Below, one piece after another: positions 1-8,930 of a stretch of DNA of 59,149 nt. A program made the translations under genes and the position numbers. Numbering within the stretch: position 1 is the first letter of the stretch; each line of letters starts with the position of its first letter. This DNA comes from SAR202 cluster bacterium (GTDB lineage: Bacteria; Chloroflexota; Dehalococcoidia; Lucifugimonadales; UBA1123). Below the pieces are notes generated by a model that did not search any database, was not told the DNA's origin, and saw only the letters and a program-made list of their open reading frames with translations. The stretch covers positions 1-59,149 of the forward strand of contig JASMDM010000024.1 in NCBI GenBank assembly GCA_030752795.1. Reading direction: 5' to 3'.

Positions 1-96
1 ACTAGATGCTTCGCTGCTCTCAGCATGGCAATCTGCTGCATCACCGTTGCCGTCTAATGCATCGTCCGCTCTCCGGACATTACGTTGCTTCCAATT

Positions 97-160
97 AACG
101 GCGTCGGAATCGGACGCCTGCGGGGCCCCAGATTCTTCGGCTGCGGCCTCTGAATAACAG
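97..160. repeat. Dispersed intergenic repeat, copy A
   Basis: The first 302 bases hold no convincing gene. Within them, a stretch of about 64 bases closely resembles the region 35969-36032, including the shared core CCAGATTCTTCGGCTGCGGC. The resemblance continues weakly downstream. A related GGACATTACGTTGCT-like piece lies at about 75-89, and a similar one at 36077-36091. The second copy is part of a MITE-like inverted repeat. In this copy no inverted partner arm is visible. Confidence 0.6.
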
Positions 161-302
161 AATATTTGGATCGCCGGTGCTGTCCCATGAACTGCTTGCC
201 CCATGGGAATAATCCCGATTGCGCCGGAACTCAGGACGAACGGATTGGAACGTGTAATGCTGCTGCGTCTTAGACTGTCAGATCGGCCTGGGTGATCAAG
301 CA

Positions 303-1526
303 TCAAATGACCCCGGTTGCGGTGAGATCGGCCAGTTTCTTCTTCGAGTAGCCTAGTCGCTCGGCGTAGACCTGCTCGTTGTGCTGACCGAGCAGCGGCG
401 CGGTATGCTCGAGACTCCACGGGGTTTCGGTGAACTTGTACGCCGCTGACGGGTACTCCGCGGGGCCGAGCTCGGGGTGGTCAGCTTCGACGAAAAAGCC
501 CCGCGAACGCAGGTGCCTGTCGTACAGGACGTCACGCATATCGGCCATCATCGAAGCAGGGGCCCGTTCGTTTTGGACGAGTTCGACGATCTCATCTTTT
601 GTGTGAGCCATTGTCCATTCCATCATCAGCATCCGCAGGACATCGGCGTTGTCCGCCCGGCCCTGCTTGGTCTGGCACCAGTCGTCGTTGGCCCAATCCG
701 GGTTGCCCATCGCATCGACGAGTGACTGCCATTGATACTCCTCGCGACCTGTGAGCTGGACGCTGCCGTCTTTGCACGGGATGAGCTGCATCGTCGCCGA
801 GCGCATGTCGGTCGCTTGGCCCATGATCCGGCCGGTGATCTGGTAGTTGGCGAAGGCGGCGCTGACGCATGACGCGACGCACTCCTGAGCCGAAACGTCG
901 ATGTGTTGGCCGACGCCGGTGATGTTTCTGCTGACAACGGCGCACATCGTGGCGACCGCGGCGGACGCAGCGGTGTGGAAGTCGGCTATGTTCCCCGCGC
1001 CCTTCAGAGGCGGACCAAGCCCTTCTTCGAGGAAGCGCTCGCGCCAGACGTATCCCAGAACGCCCGCGTGCCAGATGTTGAGATCGAATGCTTTGTATCC
1101 GGAGTACGGCCCAGTCTGACCGAACGGGGTGATAGACGTCACGATCAACCGAGGGTTGATCTGGTGCAGGCTGGAAAAATCGAGTCCCAATCGGCTAATG
1201 ACGCCTGGTGGGTTGCTCTCAACAAGTACGTCGGCGTCCGCCACCAAACTTCTGAGTATCTCGGCGCCTTCAGGTTTTGCCGGAGACAGGGTTATGCCAA
1301 GCTTGTTCGTGTTGAGATACGCGAAGAAACCGCTCCGCTCGCGGTGCGGTTTCTCGTCCTTGAACGGCCCGTAGGTTCGAGCGACATCGCCGCGTTCGGG
1401 GCGCTCGATCTTGATAATTTCGGCGCCTAGATCTCCCATCAACTTGGTGCAGAACGGAGCGGCGACCATCTCACCGAATTCGATAATCTGCAGGTCTGCC
1501 AGCGCGTGCTTGCCGGTTTGCGTCAA
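303..1526 (-). CDS. CaiB/BaiF (class III) CoA-transferase
   Basis: Protein of 407 aa matching the class III CoA-transferase family (formyl-CoA transferase, CaiB, BaiF), which moves CoA between carboxylic acids. The N-terminus has the family start (LQIIEFGEMVAAPFCTKLMG) followed by GDLGAEIIKIERPERGD. It carries the conserved D(A)DVLVESNPPGV stretch and later the NITGVGQHIDVSAQE region typical of these enzymes. Length is normal for the family. Translation appears to start at TTG, supported by AGGA a few bases upstream. Substrate cannot be read from sequence. A second family member lies at 53853-55100. It is downstream of and on the same strand as the aminopeptidase gene, 37 bases away, so the two may be cotranscribed. 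Confidence 0.9.
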   Translation of the reverse strand: MTQTGKHALADLQIIEFGEMVAAPFCTKLMGDLGAEIIKIERPERGDVARTYGPFKDEKPHRERSGFFAYLNTNKLGITLSPAKPEGAEILRSLVADADVLVESNPPGVISRLGLDFSSLHQINPRLIVTSITPFGQTGPYSGYKAFDLNIWHAGVLGYVWRERFLEEGLGPPLKGAGNIADFHTAASAAVATMCAVVSRNITGVGQHIDVSAQECVASCVSAAFANYQITGRIMGQATDMRSATMQLIPCKDGSVQLTGREEYQWQSLVDAMGNPDWANDDWCQTKQGRADNADVLRMLMMEWTMAHTKDEIVELVQNERAPASMMADMRDVLYDRHLRSRGFFVEADHPELGPAEYPSAAYKFTETPWSLEHTAPLLGQHNEQVYAERLGYSKKKLADLTATGVI

Positions 1527-1562
1527 TCCTGAATCCTCATGTTTGTCGTTTACGAGTCGCCA

Positions 1563-2663
1563 CTACTCCAGTGTCAGCTTGCCGTTTTCCAGAACTGTGT
1601 GGCCATTCGCTTTCATCGTCGCGTCGGATAGGAACAACCACTGATGATAGCTCGACAAGTAGTCGCCGCCCGATTCTTGGTTGTCGCCGAGGCTGAAGCG
1701 CACGATCCCGTCGCCGTAGCCGTAGTAGCTGATGATCTTCTCGTGTCCCGGAAGCATCGTCAGGGCACGGTTCACGCCAGCGTTGAATTCACCGAAGCGA
1801 TCGCAGTCGCCGGTTTGCAAGCCCCACATCGCCTGAACGTAGTCGTTGTGGTGCTCAGACCTGACGCTCGTGATTCGGTTGCCGTGGAACACGTACGTGA
1901 GCGTGCCGACTTCGCGACCGGCGAAGGTCTCGTTCGAACAAACCAGCGTGCCCTCGGTGTCGAGGATGTCCACGGTTCTGATAGCGCCGGAAGGGAGCTC
2001 CACTTCACGGTCGCGCGCGCTGCCCGGTCGGGCATAGCCGTTGATGAACGCCTTCGAGGCGTCTCCGTTGCCGCGATGAAAGTGGGCGTCCTCGAGCCGG
2101 AATCGGATGTCGGTTCCAGCCGGATTCGTGATCTCAATGTTGGCGTTCCGCATGGCGCCCGCAAGCCGTTCTTGTCGCGCGGTGAGCGCTTCGTAGTCGA
2201 TGTACAGCGCTTGCTCGTACATTTCGGAGAGCTTACGGAACGTGTCGGCGTCAGCTTGCGCCATGATCCAATGGAAGTGGATGGCGCGCCCTTGCCAGGT
2301 TTTGAGGATCAGCTCGGTCTGGCCCGGATTCAGGCTCCAGTGATTGGGGAGCCAGATGAAGATGTCGGCCAGATCGAATAGCGCCGCGAGGGCTTGGTCT
2401 TCCATTTCGATTAACTCGGCATCCTCGCGACGGCGCATTTGACGCCGGACCGACTGAATCCCCGGCGGGTAAAGCATGCCCGCGAACAGTTCGACCGCGC
2501 CCGCCTTCACGATCTCGATTCGCACCTGTTCGAGGAGTTCGGGGAAGTACGTCGGATCGGCGTGGATGATGATCTTCTCGCCGGGCTGCGTCTGAAGCGA
2601 ATCATGAATGATGAGCTTTGCCATCCGCGACCAGTCGCCTTGGAAATCGTACGATGGCGCCAT
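1563..2663 (-). CDS. M29-family-like aminopeptidase
   Basis: Protein of 366 aa resembling the M29 (aminopeptidase T/PepS, thermophilic metalloaminopeptidase) fold: an N-terminal Rossmann-like half (GEKIIIHADPTYFPELLEQV) and a C-terminal half with the LPSGAIRTVDI segment, a GEFNAGVN motif and conserved late His residues (YHQW). Family members bind a two-metal centre and remove N-terminal residues from peptides. Similar proteins are often only distant relatives, and some homologues are ring-cleaving dioxygenases, so the peptidase activity is inferred. The ATG start has GGAGG upstream. It is followed by the CoA-transferase gene on the same strand. Confidence 0.7.
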   Translation of the reverse strand: MAPSYDFQGDWSRMAKLIIHDSLQTQPGEKIIIHADPTYFPELLEQVRIEIVKAGAVELFAGMLYPPGIQSVRRQMRRREDAELIEMEDQALAALFDLADIFIWLPNHWSLNPGQTELILKTWQGRAIHFHWIMAQADADTFRKLSEMYEQALYIDYEALTARQERLAGAMRNANIEITNPAGTDIRFRLEDAHFHRGNGDASKAFINGYARPGSARDREVELPSGAIRTVDILDTEGTLVCSNETFAGREVGTLTYVFHGNRITSVRSEHHNDYVQAMWGLQTGDCDRFGEFNAGVNRALTMLPGHEKIISYYGYGDGIVRFSLGDNQESGGDYLSSYHQWLFLSDATMKANGHTVLENGKLTLE

Positions 2664-2862
2664 GCCAATGCCTCCGTCCCTTTTGCGTATCTAGCCAGTC
2701 GAAACTACCGCGCGAAGCTGGGGCGTAGACTAACAACAGTTCCCAAGATGGTCAATCGCGTCAGAATCTGCGGGGTTCTGCCGAGGATACTCGGTCGAAG
2801 AGGAGGTCGGGTTGTGCACTCTCGCCGTGTCGAGGTCTGGACGGCTTCGACGTTGCCTGGGT

Positions 2863-3723
2863 CTAGAGCGTGTCCCGCACGGTCACTCGCGTGCCCACGC
2901 CGACTCCGAGCCGGCGGGCGGCGCTATCTTGCGTCCACGCGATCTCGATCGCGCCGTGGCTGCCAACGATAGCCAGCAAACCGGCGGCTTCGGTGTAGAA
3001 GGTGCTGAGGGTGGTGATTCGCCGTCCCGCGACCTCGATGTCGGACACTTTTGCGGATCGTCCGATTCGGATGTTGGTGACGAGGTTGCCAAATCGATCG
3101 ACGGAGACCACCGTGCCGTCGATTCTTCCGTCCCGCCTCCGCACTTCCAGATTGGGAAGCACTTCGACGTACTCGATGACGGTTCCGATCTTGTCCGAGG
3201 AAACGCCTGAACCCAAGTGGCCCGCAACCGGGGCGAAGATGTCTCGCCCATGGAACGTTTGGCTGACCGGCTGCCGCCACAGGTCCGGTTTGTCGATAAC
3301 GTAGGCGGCGCAATCGTCGGGCAGAGTCGCACGATGGGTTTGGCCGGGGTGGTCGGCAATGAAATCGACCTGGTTGGCAGGCAAGATCGGATGATCCAGG
3401 CCTCTCAGCACATCGGTGAACACGCCATTGTCCGGGCCAACAAATCCGGCATTTGGAGTGATCGACAGCAGCGGTAAACGCTCCGATCCGACGCCTGGAT
3501 CGACGACAGCAACGTGGATCGTGTCCGGAGGAAAATACGGAACCGCAGAAGCCAATACTTGGCTGGCTTGGGCCACGTCATGGGCATCGATTTCGTGGGT
3601 GATATCGATGACACGAGCGCCGGGGCACACCGTCAGAATCGCGCCTTTCATGGCGGCGGGATATCCATCTCGGTTGCCAAAATCAGTCGTAAGTGTAATG
3701 AGCGGCGACGTAATCGAAGTCAT
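2863..3723 (-). CDS. S-adenosyl-L-methionine hydroxide adenosyltransferase (SAM_HAT, DUF62)
   Basis: Protein of 286 aa of the SAM hydroxide adenosyltransferase family, which hydrolyses S-adenosylmethionine to adenosine and methionine and is related to fluorinase and chlorinase. Visible family motifs are ITLTTDFGNRDGY near the N-terminus, VVDPGVGSER and GFVGPDNGVF in the first domain, and RFGNLVTNI in the C-terminal domain. The halogenase-specific insertion is not evident, so the hydroxide-using form is the better call. It is the last gene of the run gatB-yvcK-secG and starts 48 bases after secG. Confidence 0.9.
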   Translation of the reverse strand: MTSITSPLITLTTDFGNRDGYPAAMKGAILTVCPGARVIDITHEIDAHDVAQASQVLASAVPYFPPDTIHVAVVDPGVGSERLPLLSITPNAGFVGPDNGVFTDVLRGLDHPILPANQVDFIADHPGQTHRATLPDDCAAYVIDKPDLWRQPVSQTFHGRDIFAPVAGHLGSGVSSDKIGTVIEYVEVLPNLEVRRRDGRIDGTVVSVDRFGNLVTNIRIGRSAKVSDIEVAGRRITTLSTFYTEAAGLLAIVGSHGAIEIAWTQDSAARRLGVGVGTRVTVRDTL

Positions 3724-3771
3724 ATCAGGAACGTACTACGGAGGACACGAGCTCTATAGAGCCGCGTCCTG

Positions 3772-3990
3772 CTAGAAGTAACGGGCGCTGAGGATCGAGA
3801 GTGTGATGAAGACGATGACGAGCGCAATCGTGAATCTGAACAGCGTCAACTCAAGCCCGCGCCGTGTCCTGAACGAGCCTTCCGCGGAACCGAACAGGCC
3901 GGTCCCCTGCCCTTTTACCTGGAGCAAGATCGCCACGCCAAGCACCAAAGCCACCACGATCTGCAAGATGTTTACGATGGTTGTATCCAC
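3772..3990 (-). CDS. secG: Preprotein translocase subunit SecG
   Basis: Small 72-aa membrane protein with two hydrophobic helices (about residues 4-24 and 50-68). Between them is the SecG hallmark QVKGQGTGLFGSAEG followed by a basic segment. SecG assists SecYEA in moving proteins through the inner membrane. It starts with GTG; GGAG lies 7 bases upstream. It sits 46 bases downstream of yvcK and 48 bases upstream of the SAM_HAT gene, consistent with one operon. Confidence 0.95.
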   Translation of the reverse strand: MDTTIVNILQIVVALVLGVAILLQVKGQGTGLFGSAEGSFRTRRGLELTLFRFTIALVIVFITLSILSARYF

Positions 3991-4036
3991 TCGGAACTCC
4001 GTCTAATTGGACTGTCGCGATACATTGTAGCGCAAA

Positions 4037-5347
4037 TTACGCCACGGCTTTGCGTCGGCGAACATTGCGGCTCAGGTCCATGACAGCCAACGCTAGTTTC
4101 AGTGAATCATGTCGAATCGGATGGTCGGGATTCGTGAGGTCCGTCAATTTCAATTGCACGTCATCGAGATCGCGTCCGTCGCTGATCACGGGCTCGCCGA
4201 TGTAGGCGCCAAGATCGAGCGGTTCGTCGTTTGCAACAACGTAGTCGACAATCTCAGGGAACGTGTGTCGCTGTACCGTCGCCAGGTGTTCGGCGATGGT
4301 GTAGCCTTGGGTCTCGCCCACCTCGGTCGCCACGTTGCAAACGTAGACCTTCGTCGCGGCGGTCTGGCGTAGGGCTTCGGCAACGCCTTTGACCATCAAG
4401 TTCGGCAAGATGCTGGTGTAGAGGCTGCCTGGACCGATCACGATCAACTCGGCTTCTTCGATGGCCTGAACCGATAGAGGGAACGCCGCGGCGTTTTCAG
4501 GCACAATCCCGAGGCGCTCTATCTGGCCGCCGAGATGGGTGATCCTCGATTCTCCGTCGACTACCGTTCCGTCAGAGAAGGTAGCTCGAAGATTCAGGGG
4601 CTCCAACGTCGCTGGGGCCACCCGACCGCGAACAGCCAACACGCGGCTGGATTCGAGCAATGCTTTTTCGAAGTTCTGCGTGATGTCGGCCATGGCGGCG
4701 ATGAACAGATTGCCGAAGCTGTGCCCTTTGAGTCCGCTCCCTTGATCGAAACGATACTGGAACAGATCGGTCAGCAGCGATTCGTCCTCCGACATCGCAA
4801 CCAAACACGCCCGAAAATCTCCAGGGGGCAAAACTCCGAGCTCACGACGCAATCTGCCCGAGCTGCCGCCGTCATCGGCCACGGTAATGATTGCGGTCAG
4901 GTTGTCGGTGTGGGCTTTGAGACCTCTCAACAGCACCGACAAACCGGTTCCGCCGCCGATGGCAACAACCCTTGGTCCGCGCCCACGAGACCAACGATTG
5001 AAAATCGTCTCAGCCAGATTTTCAATCGGCTTGGACGCTAGCAACACCGGACTCAGAGTCTTGTAGGCGCCGTACAACGAAAACAGTATGACGATCCCGC
5101 CAGCCCCGAGGAGCAGGAAGCCCTCCAAGTGCCACGGCAAGAAATCGGGGAAGGTCAAATCGAAGAATTTGCGGAGCAGGAAAGCGAAACCGACCGAGCA
5201 CACGGCTACGCCAAGAGCGCCGGCTCCCGCCCATCTTTTCACCCCGATGCCGGGGTGGAGTAGGTGAACGAATGTACGCCAGCGCCTTTGCCAGGTTCCG
5301 GCTTCAAAGGCCCGAGCGCCGTCGCCATTGGGCTCGCGACGCGTCAC
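4037..5347 (-). CDS. yvcK: YvcK/CofD-like gluconeogenesis factor with N-terminal membrane domain
   Basis: Protein of 436 aa. Residues from about 125 onward match the YvcK family: VVAIGGGTGLSVLLRGLK, VADDGGSSGRLRRELG and PPGDFRACL, a Rossmann-like UDP-sugar binding fold needed for growth on gluconeogenic carbon sources and for peptidoglycan homeostasis in Bacillus. Compared with the roughly 320-aa Bacillus form it has about 110 extra N-terminal residues with two membrane helices, so the protein is probably membrane anchored. Its GTG start overlaps the gatB stop codon (GTGA), which points to translational coupling. Confidence 0.92.
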   Translation of the reverse strand: MTRREPNGDGARAFEAGTWQRRWRTFVHLLHPGIGVKRWAGAGALGVAVCSVGFAFLLRKFFDLTFPDFLPWHLEGFLLLGAGGIVILFSLYGAYKTLSPVLLASKPIENLAETIFNRWSRGRGPRVVAIGGGTGLSVLLRGLKAHTDNLTAIITVADDGGSSGRLRRELGVLPPGDFRACLVAMSEDESLLTDLFQYRFDQGSGLKGHSFGNLFIAAMADITQNFEKALLESSRVLAVRGRVAPATLEPLNLRATFSDGTVVDGESRITHLGGQIERLGIVPENAAAFPLSVQAIEEAELIVIGPGSLYTSILPNLMVKGVAEALRQTAATKVYVCNVATEVGETQGYTIAEHLATVQRHTFPEIVDYVVANDEPLDLGAYIGEPVISDGRDLDDVQLKLTDLTNPDHPIRHDSLKLALAVMDLSRNVRRRKAVA

Positions 5348-6816
5348 CTCAATGCCTCCAGTTTGTCGTTGAGCATCTCCGTCGCAATCTGAGGGTTCGC
5401 TTTGCCGCGAGTGGCTTTCATCACCTGACCGACCAAGAACCGGATTGCGGTCTCTTTGCCGTCGAGATAGTCCTGCACGGGTTGAGGGTTCGCGGCGATC
5501 GCCTCGGCCACGGCGGCGTTGACGGCGTCGGTGTCCGATATCTGAACGAGACCTTCCGCCTCCGCGATTACCTCCGGAGATCCGCCGGACTCGAACATCC
5601 TCTCGAAGACGTCTTTGGCCATGTTCGAATTCAGTGTCCCCGCCTTGACCAGATTCTGGAGTTCGACGATCTGGTCCGGCGCGATCTTGACGTCATCGAT
5701 CGTAAGCTCGGTTTGGTTGAGCAGGCGTGCCATTTCGCCCAGAAGCCAGTTGCTCACCGATTTCGCCAAGTCCCGTTCGTCCTGGCCTTCAGCGTTTCCG
5801 GATTCGACCGCGCGCTCGAAGTAGTCGGCACTGGCTTTGGTCGTCGTGAGCAACTCGGCGTCGTATTCGGATAACCCGAACTCGGAGACGAACCGGGCCA
5901 TCCGCTGCCGGGGCAACTCAGGGAGCGATTCTCGGATCGAGTCCACCCACTCGGGTTGGATCACAAGTGGCGGCAGGTCGGGCTCCGGGAAGTACCGGTA
6001 GTCGGATGCGTACTCTTTGGTGCGCTGAGACACGGTGATTTCGCTGTCGTCGACCCAGCCACGGGTTTCTTGGACGATGCGTCCTCCGGCCTCCAGCGTC
6101 TCGACCTGCCGTTTAGCCTCGAACTCAAGCGCCCGGAAAACGGACCTGAAGCTGTTCATGTTCTTGACTTCGACCTTAGAGCCGAGCTCAGTGTCGCCGA
6201 TGGGCCGGATGCTGATGTTGGCGTCGCAGCGGAAGTTGCCCTCTTCCATGTTTGCGATGCTCACTCCGATGTACTGGATTACGGAGTGTAAGTCGACCAG
6301 GTACTGCCTCGCTTCCGCCGCGCTGCGGATGTCCGGCTCGCCGACGATCTCCATCAACGGCACTCCGGCTCGGTTGACGTCCATCAGGCTGTAGCCTTCG
6401 CCGTAGTCCTCGGTGCGGTGGATCAGCTTCGCCGTATCTTCTTCGAGGTGGACTCGCGTGATGCCGATGGGCCGCTGCTCCCCGTCGACTTCGACGGTCA
6501 GGCTGCCGCCCGACGCAATCGGCATGTCGAATTGGGAGATCTGGTAGCCCTTCATCAGATCCGGGTACGGGTAGTTCTTGCGGTCGAACTTGGTGTTGTT
6601 GGCGATGTCGCAGCCAAGTGCGAGACCGGTGCGAATGACGTGCTCCACGGCTTTGCGATTGATGACCGGCAACACGCCCGGCATGCCCATGCAAACAGGA
6701 CAGACTACCGCGTTGGGACTCGATCCTTGATAGTCTGAACTGCAACCACAGAACATCTTGCTGTGTGTCAGCAACTGGGCGTGAACTTCAAGCCCAATTA
6801 CTACCTCGTATTCCAT
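5344..6816 (-). CDS. gatB: Aspartyl/glutamyl-tRNA(Asn/Gln) amidotransferase subunit B
   Basis: Full-length GatB of 490 aa. It begins with the family signature EVVIGLEVHAQL and carries the zinc-site region MFCGC with a CPVCMGMPG motif, then the kinase core (GYQISQFDMPI) and the C-terminal helical and tail domains (residues about 300-490) that bind tRNA. With GatA and GatC it amidates mischarged Glu-tRNA(Gln) or Asp-tRNA(Asn). gatA and gatC are not in this window, so the complex is encoded at split loci. It is the first gene after the promoter at 6872-6900. Confidence 0.97.
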   Translation of the reverse strand: MEYEVVIGLEVHAQLLTHSKMFCGCSSDYQGSSPNAVVCPVCMGMPGVLPVINRKAVEHVIRTGLALGCDIANNTKFDRKNYPYPDLMKGYQISQFDMPIASGGSLTVEVDGEQRPIGITRVHLEEDTAKLIHRTEDYGEGYSLMDVNRAGVPLMEIVGEPDIRSAAEARQYLVDLHSVIQYIGVSIANMEEGNFRCDANISIRPIGDTELGSKVEVKNMNSFRSVFRALEFEAKRQVETLEAGGRIVQETRGWVDDSEITVSQRTKEYASDYRYFPEPDLPPLVIQPEWVDSIRESLPELPRQRMARFVSEFGLSEYDAELLTTTKASADYFERAVESGNAEGQDERDLAKSVSNWLLGEMARLLNQTELTIDDVKIAPDQIVELQNLVKAGTLNSNMAKDVFERMFESGGSPEVIAEAEGLVQISDTDAVNAAVAEAIAANPQPVQDYLDGKETAIRFLVGQVMKATRGKANPQIATEMLNDKLEALR

Positions 6817-6871
6817 CGCCCGACCGATCTTTTCATGTAGCCTCGTTCGCAGTTCGTACGTAGGCAGATTC

Positions 6872-6900
6872 AGTATAGTATTGGGATTAGTCTATTACAA
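6872..6900 (-). promoter_or_regulatory. Sigma70-type promoter of the gatB-yvcK-secG operon
   Basis: On the minus strand a TTGTAA -35 box (6900-6895) and a TATACT -10 box (6877-6872) are separated by 17 bases. The predicted start is about 50 bases upstream of the gatB ATG. It lies in the short gap between pcm and gatB. Confidence 0.65.
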
Positions 6901-6912
6901 CACCCATGGGGT

Positions 6913-7566
6913 TCACGGATCGTCGTCATCGTGCTCAGACCAGGCTCCCTCACCGATCAAAGGAACGAACCTGCACGCGCCCAAAGTCTTCATCGAGTAT
7001 CCGTGCTCGGTGCGCGTCAGCTTCATCAGTTCCTGCTCCGATCGGCTGCCCACGGGGACGACCATCCGACCTCCGATTTCCAATTGAGCGACGAGTTCAT
7101 TCGGAATTCTGGGCGCTGCCGCCGCGACCACGATGGCGTTGAACGGCGGGTCGTCCGGCGACCCGAGCGCATCCTCGGCTGGGCGGACGATGACGTTGTC
7201 ATAGCCCAGAGACGCCAGGCGGATTTTGGCCGTTTCCGCGAGCCATTCAATGCGCTCCAATGTGACCACTTCGCGCGCCAACTCCGCCAACACCGCCGCC
7301 TGGTATCCGCTGCCCGTTCCGAGCTCGAGCACGCGGTCCATGCGGCGAATCTCAAGCGCACTCACGGACAACGCGACGATGTATGGCTGGGAGATCGTCT
7401 GTCCGCAGGCGATCGGCAACGCCAGATCAGCGTACGAAACGTGTGCGCTGGCTTCGGCGACGAACGCCTCTCGCGGCACCCGACGCATCGCCTCAATGAC
7501 ACGGTCGTCGCCCACGTCGGCGCTGATGCGCTCGAACAGGTCGATTTTGTCTGATCCTGGCCTCAC
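6913..7566 (-). CDS. pcm: Protein-L-isoaspartate O-methyltransferase
   Basis: Protein of 217 aa matching the PCMT family, which methylates isoaspartyl residues of damaged proteins using SAM. Family features: VIEAMRRVPREAFV near the N-terminus, LPIACGQTISQPYIVA (the substrate loop), the SAM-binding VLELGTGSGYQAAVLAEL, and a PFNAIVVAAAAPRIP stretch toward the C-terminus. Length is usual. A GTG start is used, with no strong ribosome-binding site close by. It is transcribed away from the heme operon and toward gatB. Confidence 0.93.
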   Translation of the reverse strand: MRPGSDKIDLFERISADVGDDRVIEAMRRVPREAFVAEASAHVSYADLALPIACGQTISQPYIVALSVSALEIRRMDRVLELGTGSGYQAAVLAELAREVVTLERIEWLAETAKIRLASLGYDNVIVRPAEDALGSPDDPPFNAIVVAAAAPRIPNELVAQLEIGGRMVVPVGSRSEQELMKLTRTEHGYSMKTLGACRFVPLIGEGAWSEHDDDDP

Positions 7567-7917
7567 GTGGTTCGAAAAACCTCAGGAGAATCTCACGCTC
7601 CGGCCGCCAAACGACGAGGCGCGCGCGGTGTCATCTCAACAGCTGATCGACGCCGTCCGAAGCTCGCGGTTGCACAGGCAGCGAGGTCGCGCTTTCAGTC
7701 ACACCGCAAATCTGTCAACGGAGGCCGATTTCAGCCTATCCGGTTAAATTGACCTGTGTTAGACCCCGTGCTAATCTAGGTGTGTTCTAGCTTTGAGCGT
7801 ATTCTCAGAACGAGTATGGATTTTCATTCAAGTCGCGGCCCTGTAAAGACGATGATCGGGTTCGCGTGGGGTGAGGCGGTTGTTCCGACGATCGCCGCGC
7901 CGTCCAATAAGTGAATA
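7567..7917. other. Divergent intergenic region between pcm and the heme operon
   Basis: No gene is visible. The stretch contains the heme-operon promoter at 7749-7777, leaving a predicted 5' untranslated leader of about 134 bases before the ahbAB start. A weak hairpin (GGCG/CGCC arms around 7873-7893) is the only structure seen in that leader; no known riboswitch was recognised. Confidence 0.5.
7749..7777 (+). promoter_or_regulatory. Sigma70-type promoter of the siroheme/heme operon
   Basis: TTGACC (-35, 7749-7754) and TAATCT (-10, 7772-7777) are separated by exactly 17 bases. The predicted start lies near 7784. It is the only strong promoter seen ahead of five closely packed tetrapyrrole genes. 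Confidence 0.7.
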
Positions 7918-8913
7918 ATGCCATCGGACATTGGCCTGAAAGATCGTGAGCTTCTCAACGTAATCCAGTCGGCGTTCCCACTCGTGGAAACGCCATTTCG
8001 TCACATCGGCGAAGAGCTCGGCCTCGACGAATCCGATGTCCTCGAACGCATCCAGCGATTGAAGGACTCCAACATCGTCCGGCAGATCAGCGCCATATAC
8101 GACACTCGAAAGCTCGGGTACAAATCGTCCTTGGTGGCGATGCGGTTCAATCCTGATCGCCTCGACGCCTCGGCTCACATAATAAGCGAGCATCCGGGCG
8201 TCAGTCACAACTACGCTCGAGACGGCCACTACAACCTTTGGTTTACGCTGGCTGTTCCGCCTGACGACAGCCTTGAAGACACCACCGCCGAGATGGCCAG
8301 AGCCACCGACGCTGAAACCTACCGCATGATGCCAACGATAAGGTTTTTCAAGATAGGCGTCAACTTCGACATGGTCAAAGGCGAAGGAGCCGGCGACCAG
8401 GCCGTTCGTCCTGCGATCCAGAACAACAACGGCAAGAACGCGGCGGCCCTCACCGAAGCGGAGAAGCACGCCGTTCGCGAGCTCCAAGAGGACATCTCAA
8501 TCGAGCCAACGCCGTTTAAGGCCATGGCGGAACGCCTTGACATGACCCAGGATGAACTGTTCGCGATCGCAAACAACATGATCGAGAGCGGCGTCATGCG
8601 CCGGTTCTCGGCCGTGCTGCACCACCGGCGAGCCGGTTTCAGGTCCAACGCGATGGTGGTGTGGAAAGTGCCGGCCGAGCGATCCGAAGAGGTGGGCGCC
8701 ATCATGGCCCAATCCAGATCGGTGTCGCACTGCTACGAACGCCCAACGTATCCGGAGTGGCCGTACTCGCATTTCACGATGGTGCACGCGACCACACCCG
8801 AAGAGTGCGAGAAGATCGTGGACAAGCTTCGCATCGCGACGGGGCTCGATGAATTTATGATGCTGTACAGCACCCGTGAATACAAAAAGACGCGGGTCAG
8901 GTACTTCGTTTAG
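7918..8913 (+). CDS. ahbAB: Fused siroheme decarboxylase AhbA-AhbB
   Basis: Protein of 331 aa made of two similar Lrp/AsnC-like modules, about residues 1-160 and 178-331. Siroheme decarboxylase (AhbA plus AhbB, relatives of NirD/L/G/H) removes two acetate carboxyls from siroheme to give 12,18-didecarboxysiroheme. The first half has the family motif YNLWFT (105-110) after SHNYARDGH. The second has HCYERP (271-276) and WPYSHFTMVH (281-290). The fused state resembles NirDL of heme d1 synthesis, but no other nir gene is present and all neighbours make siroheme, so a heme role is favoured. It is the first gene of the operon. Confidence 0.87.
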   Translation: MPSDIGLKDRELLNVIQSAFPLVETPFRHIGEELGLDESDVLERIQRLKDSNIVRQISAIYDTRKLGYKSSLVAMRFNPDRLDASAHIISEHPGVSHNYARDGHYNLWFTLAVPPDDSLEDTTAEMARATDAETYRMMPTIRFFKIGVNFDMVKGEGAGDQAVRPAIQNNNGKNAAALTEAEKHAVRELQEDISIEPTPFKAMAERLDMTQDELFAIANNMIESGVMRRFSAVLHHRRAGFRSNAMVVWKVPAERSEEVGAIMAQSRSVSHCYERPTYPEWPYSHFTMVHATTPEECEKIVDKLRIATGLDEFMMLYSTREYKKTRVRYFV

Positions 8914-8930
8914 ACCCAAGAGGAGGACCC

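Noticed and set aside
7784-7917. Riboswitch in the leader of the heme operon
   Set aside because: Only a weak GGCG/CGCC hairpin is visible and no known cobalamin or other aptamer core was recognised.
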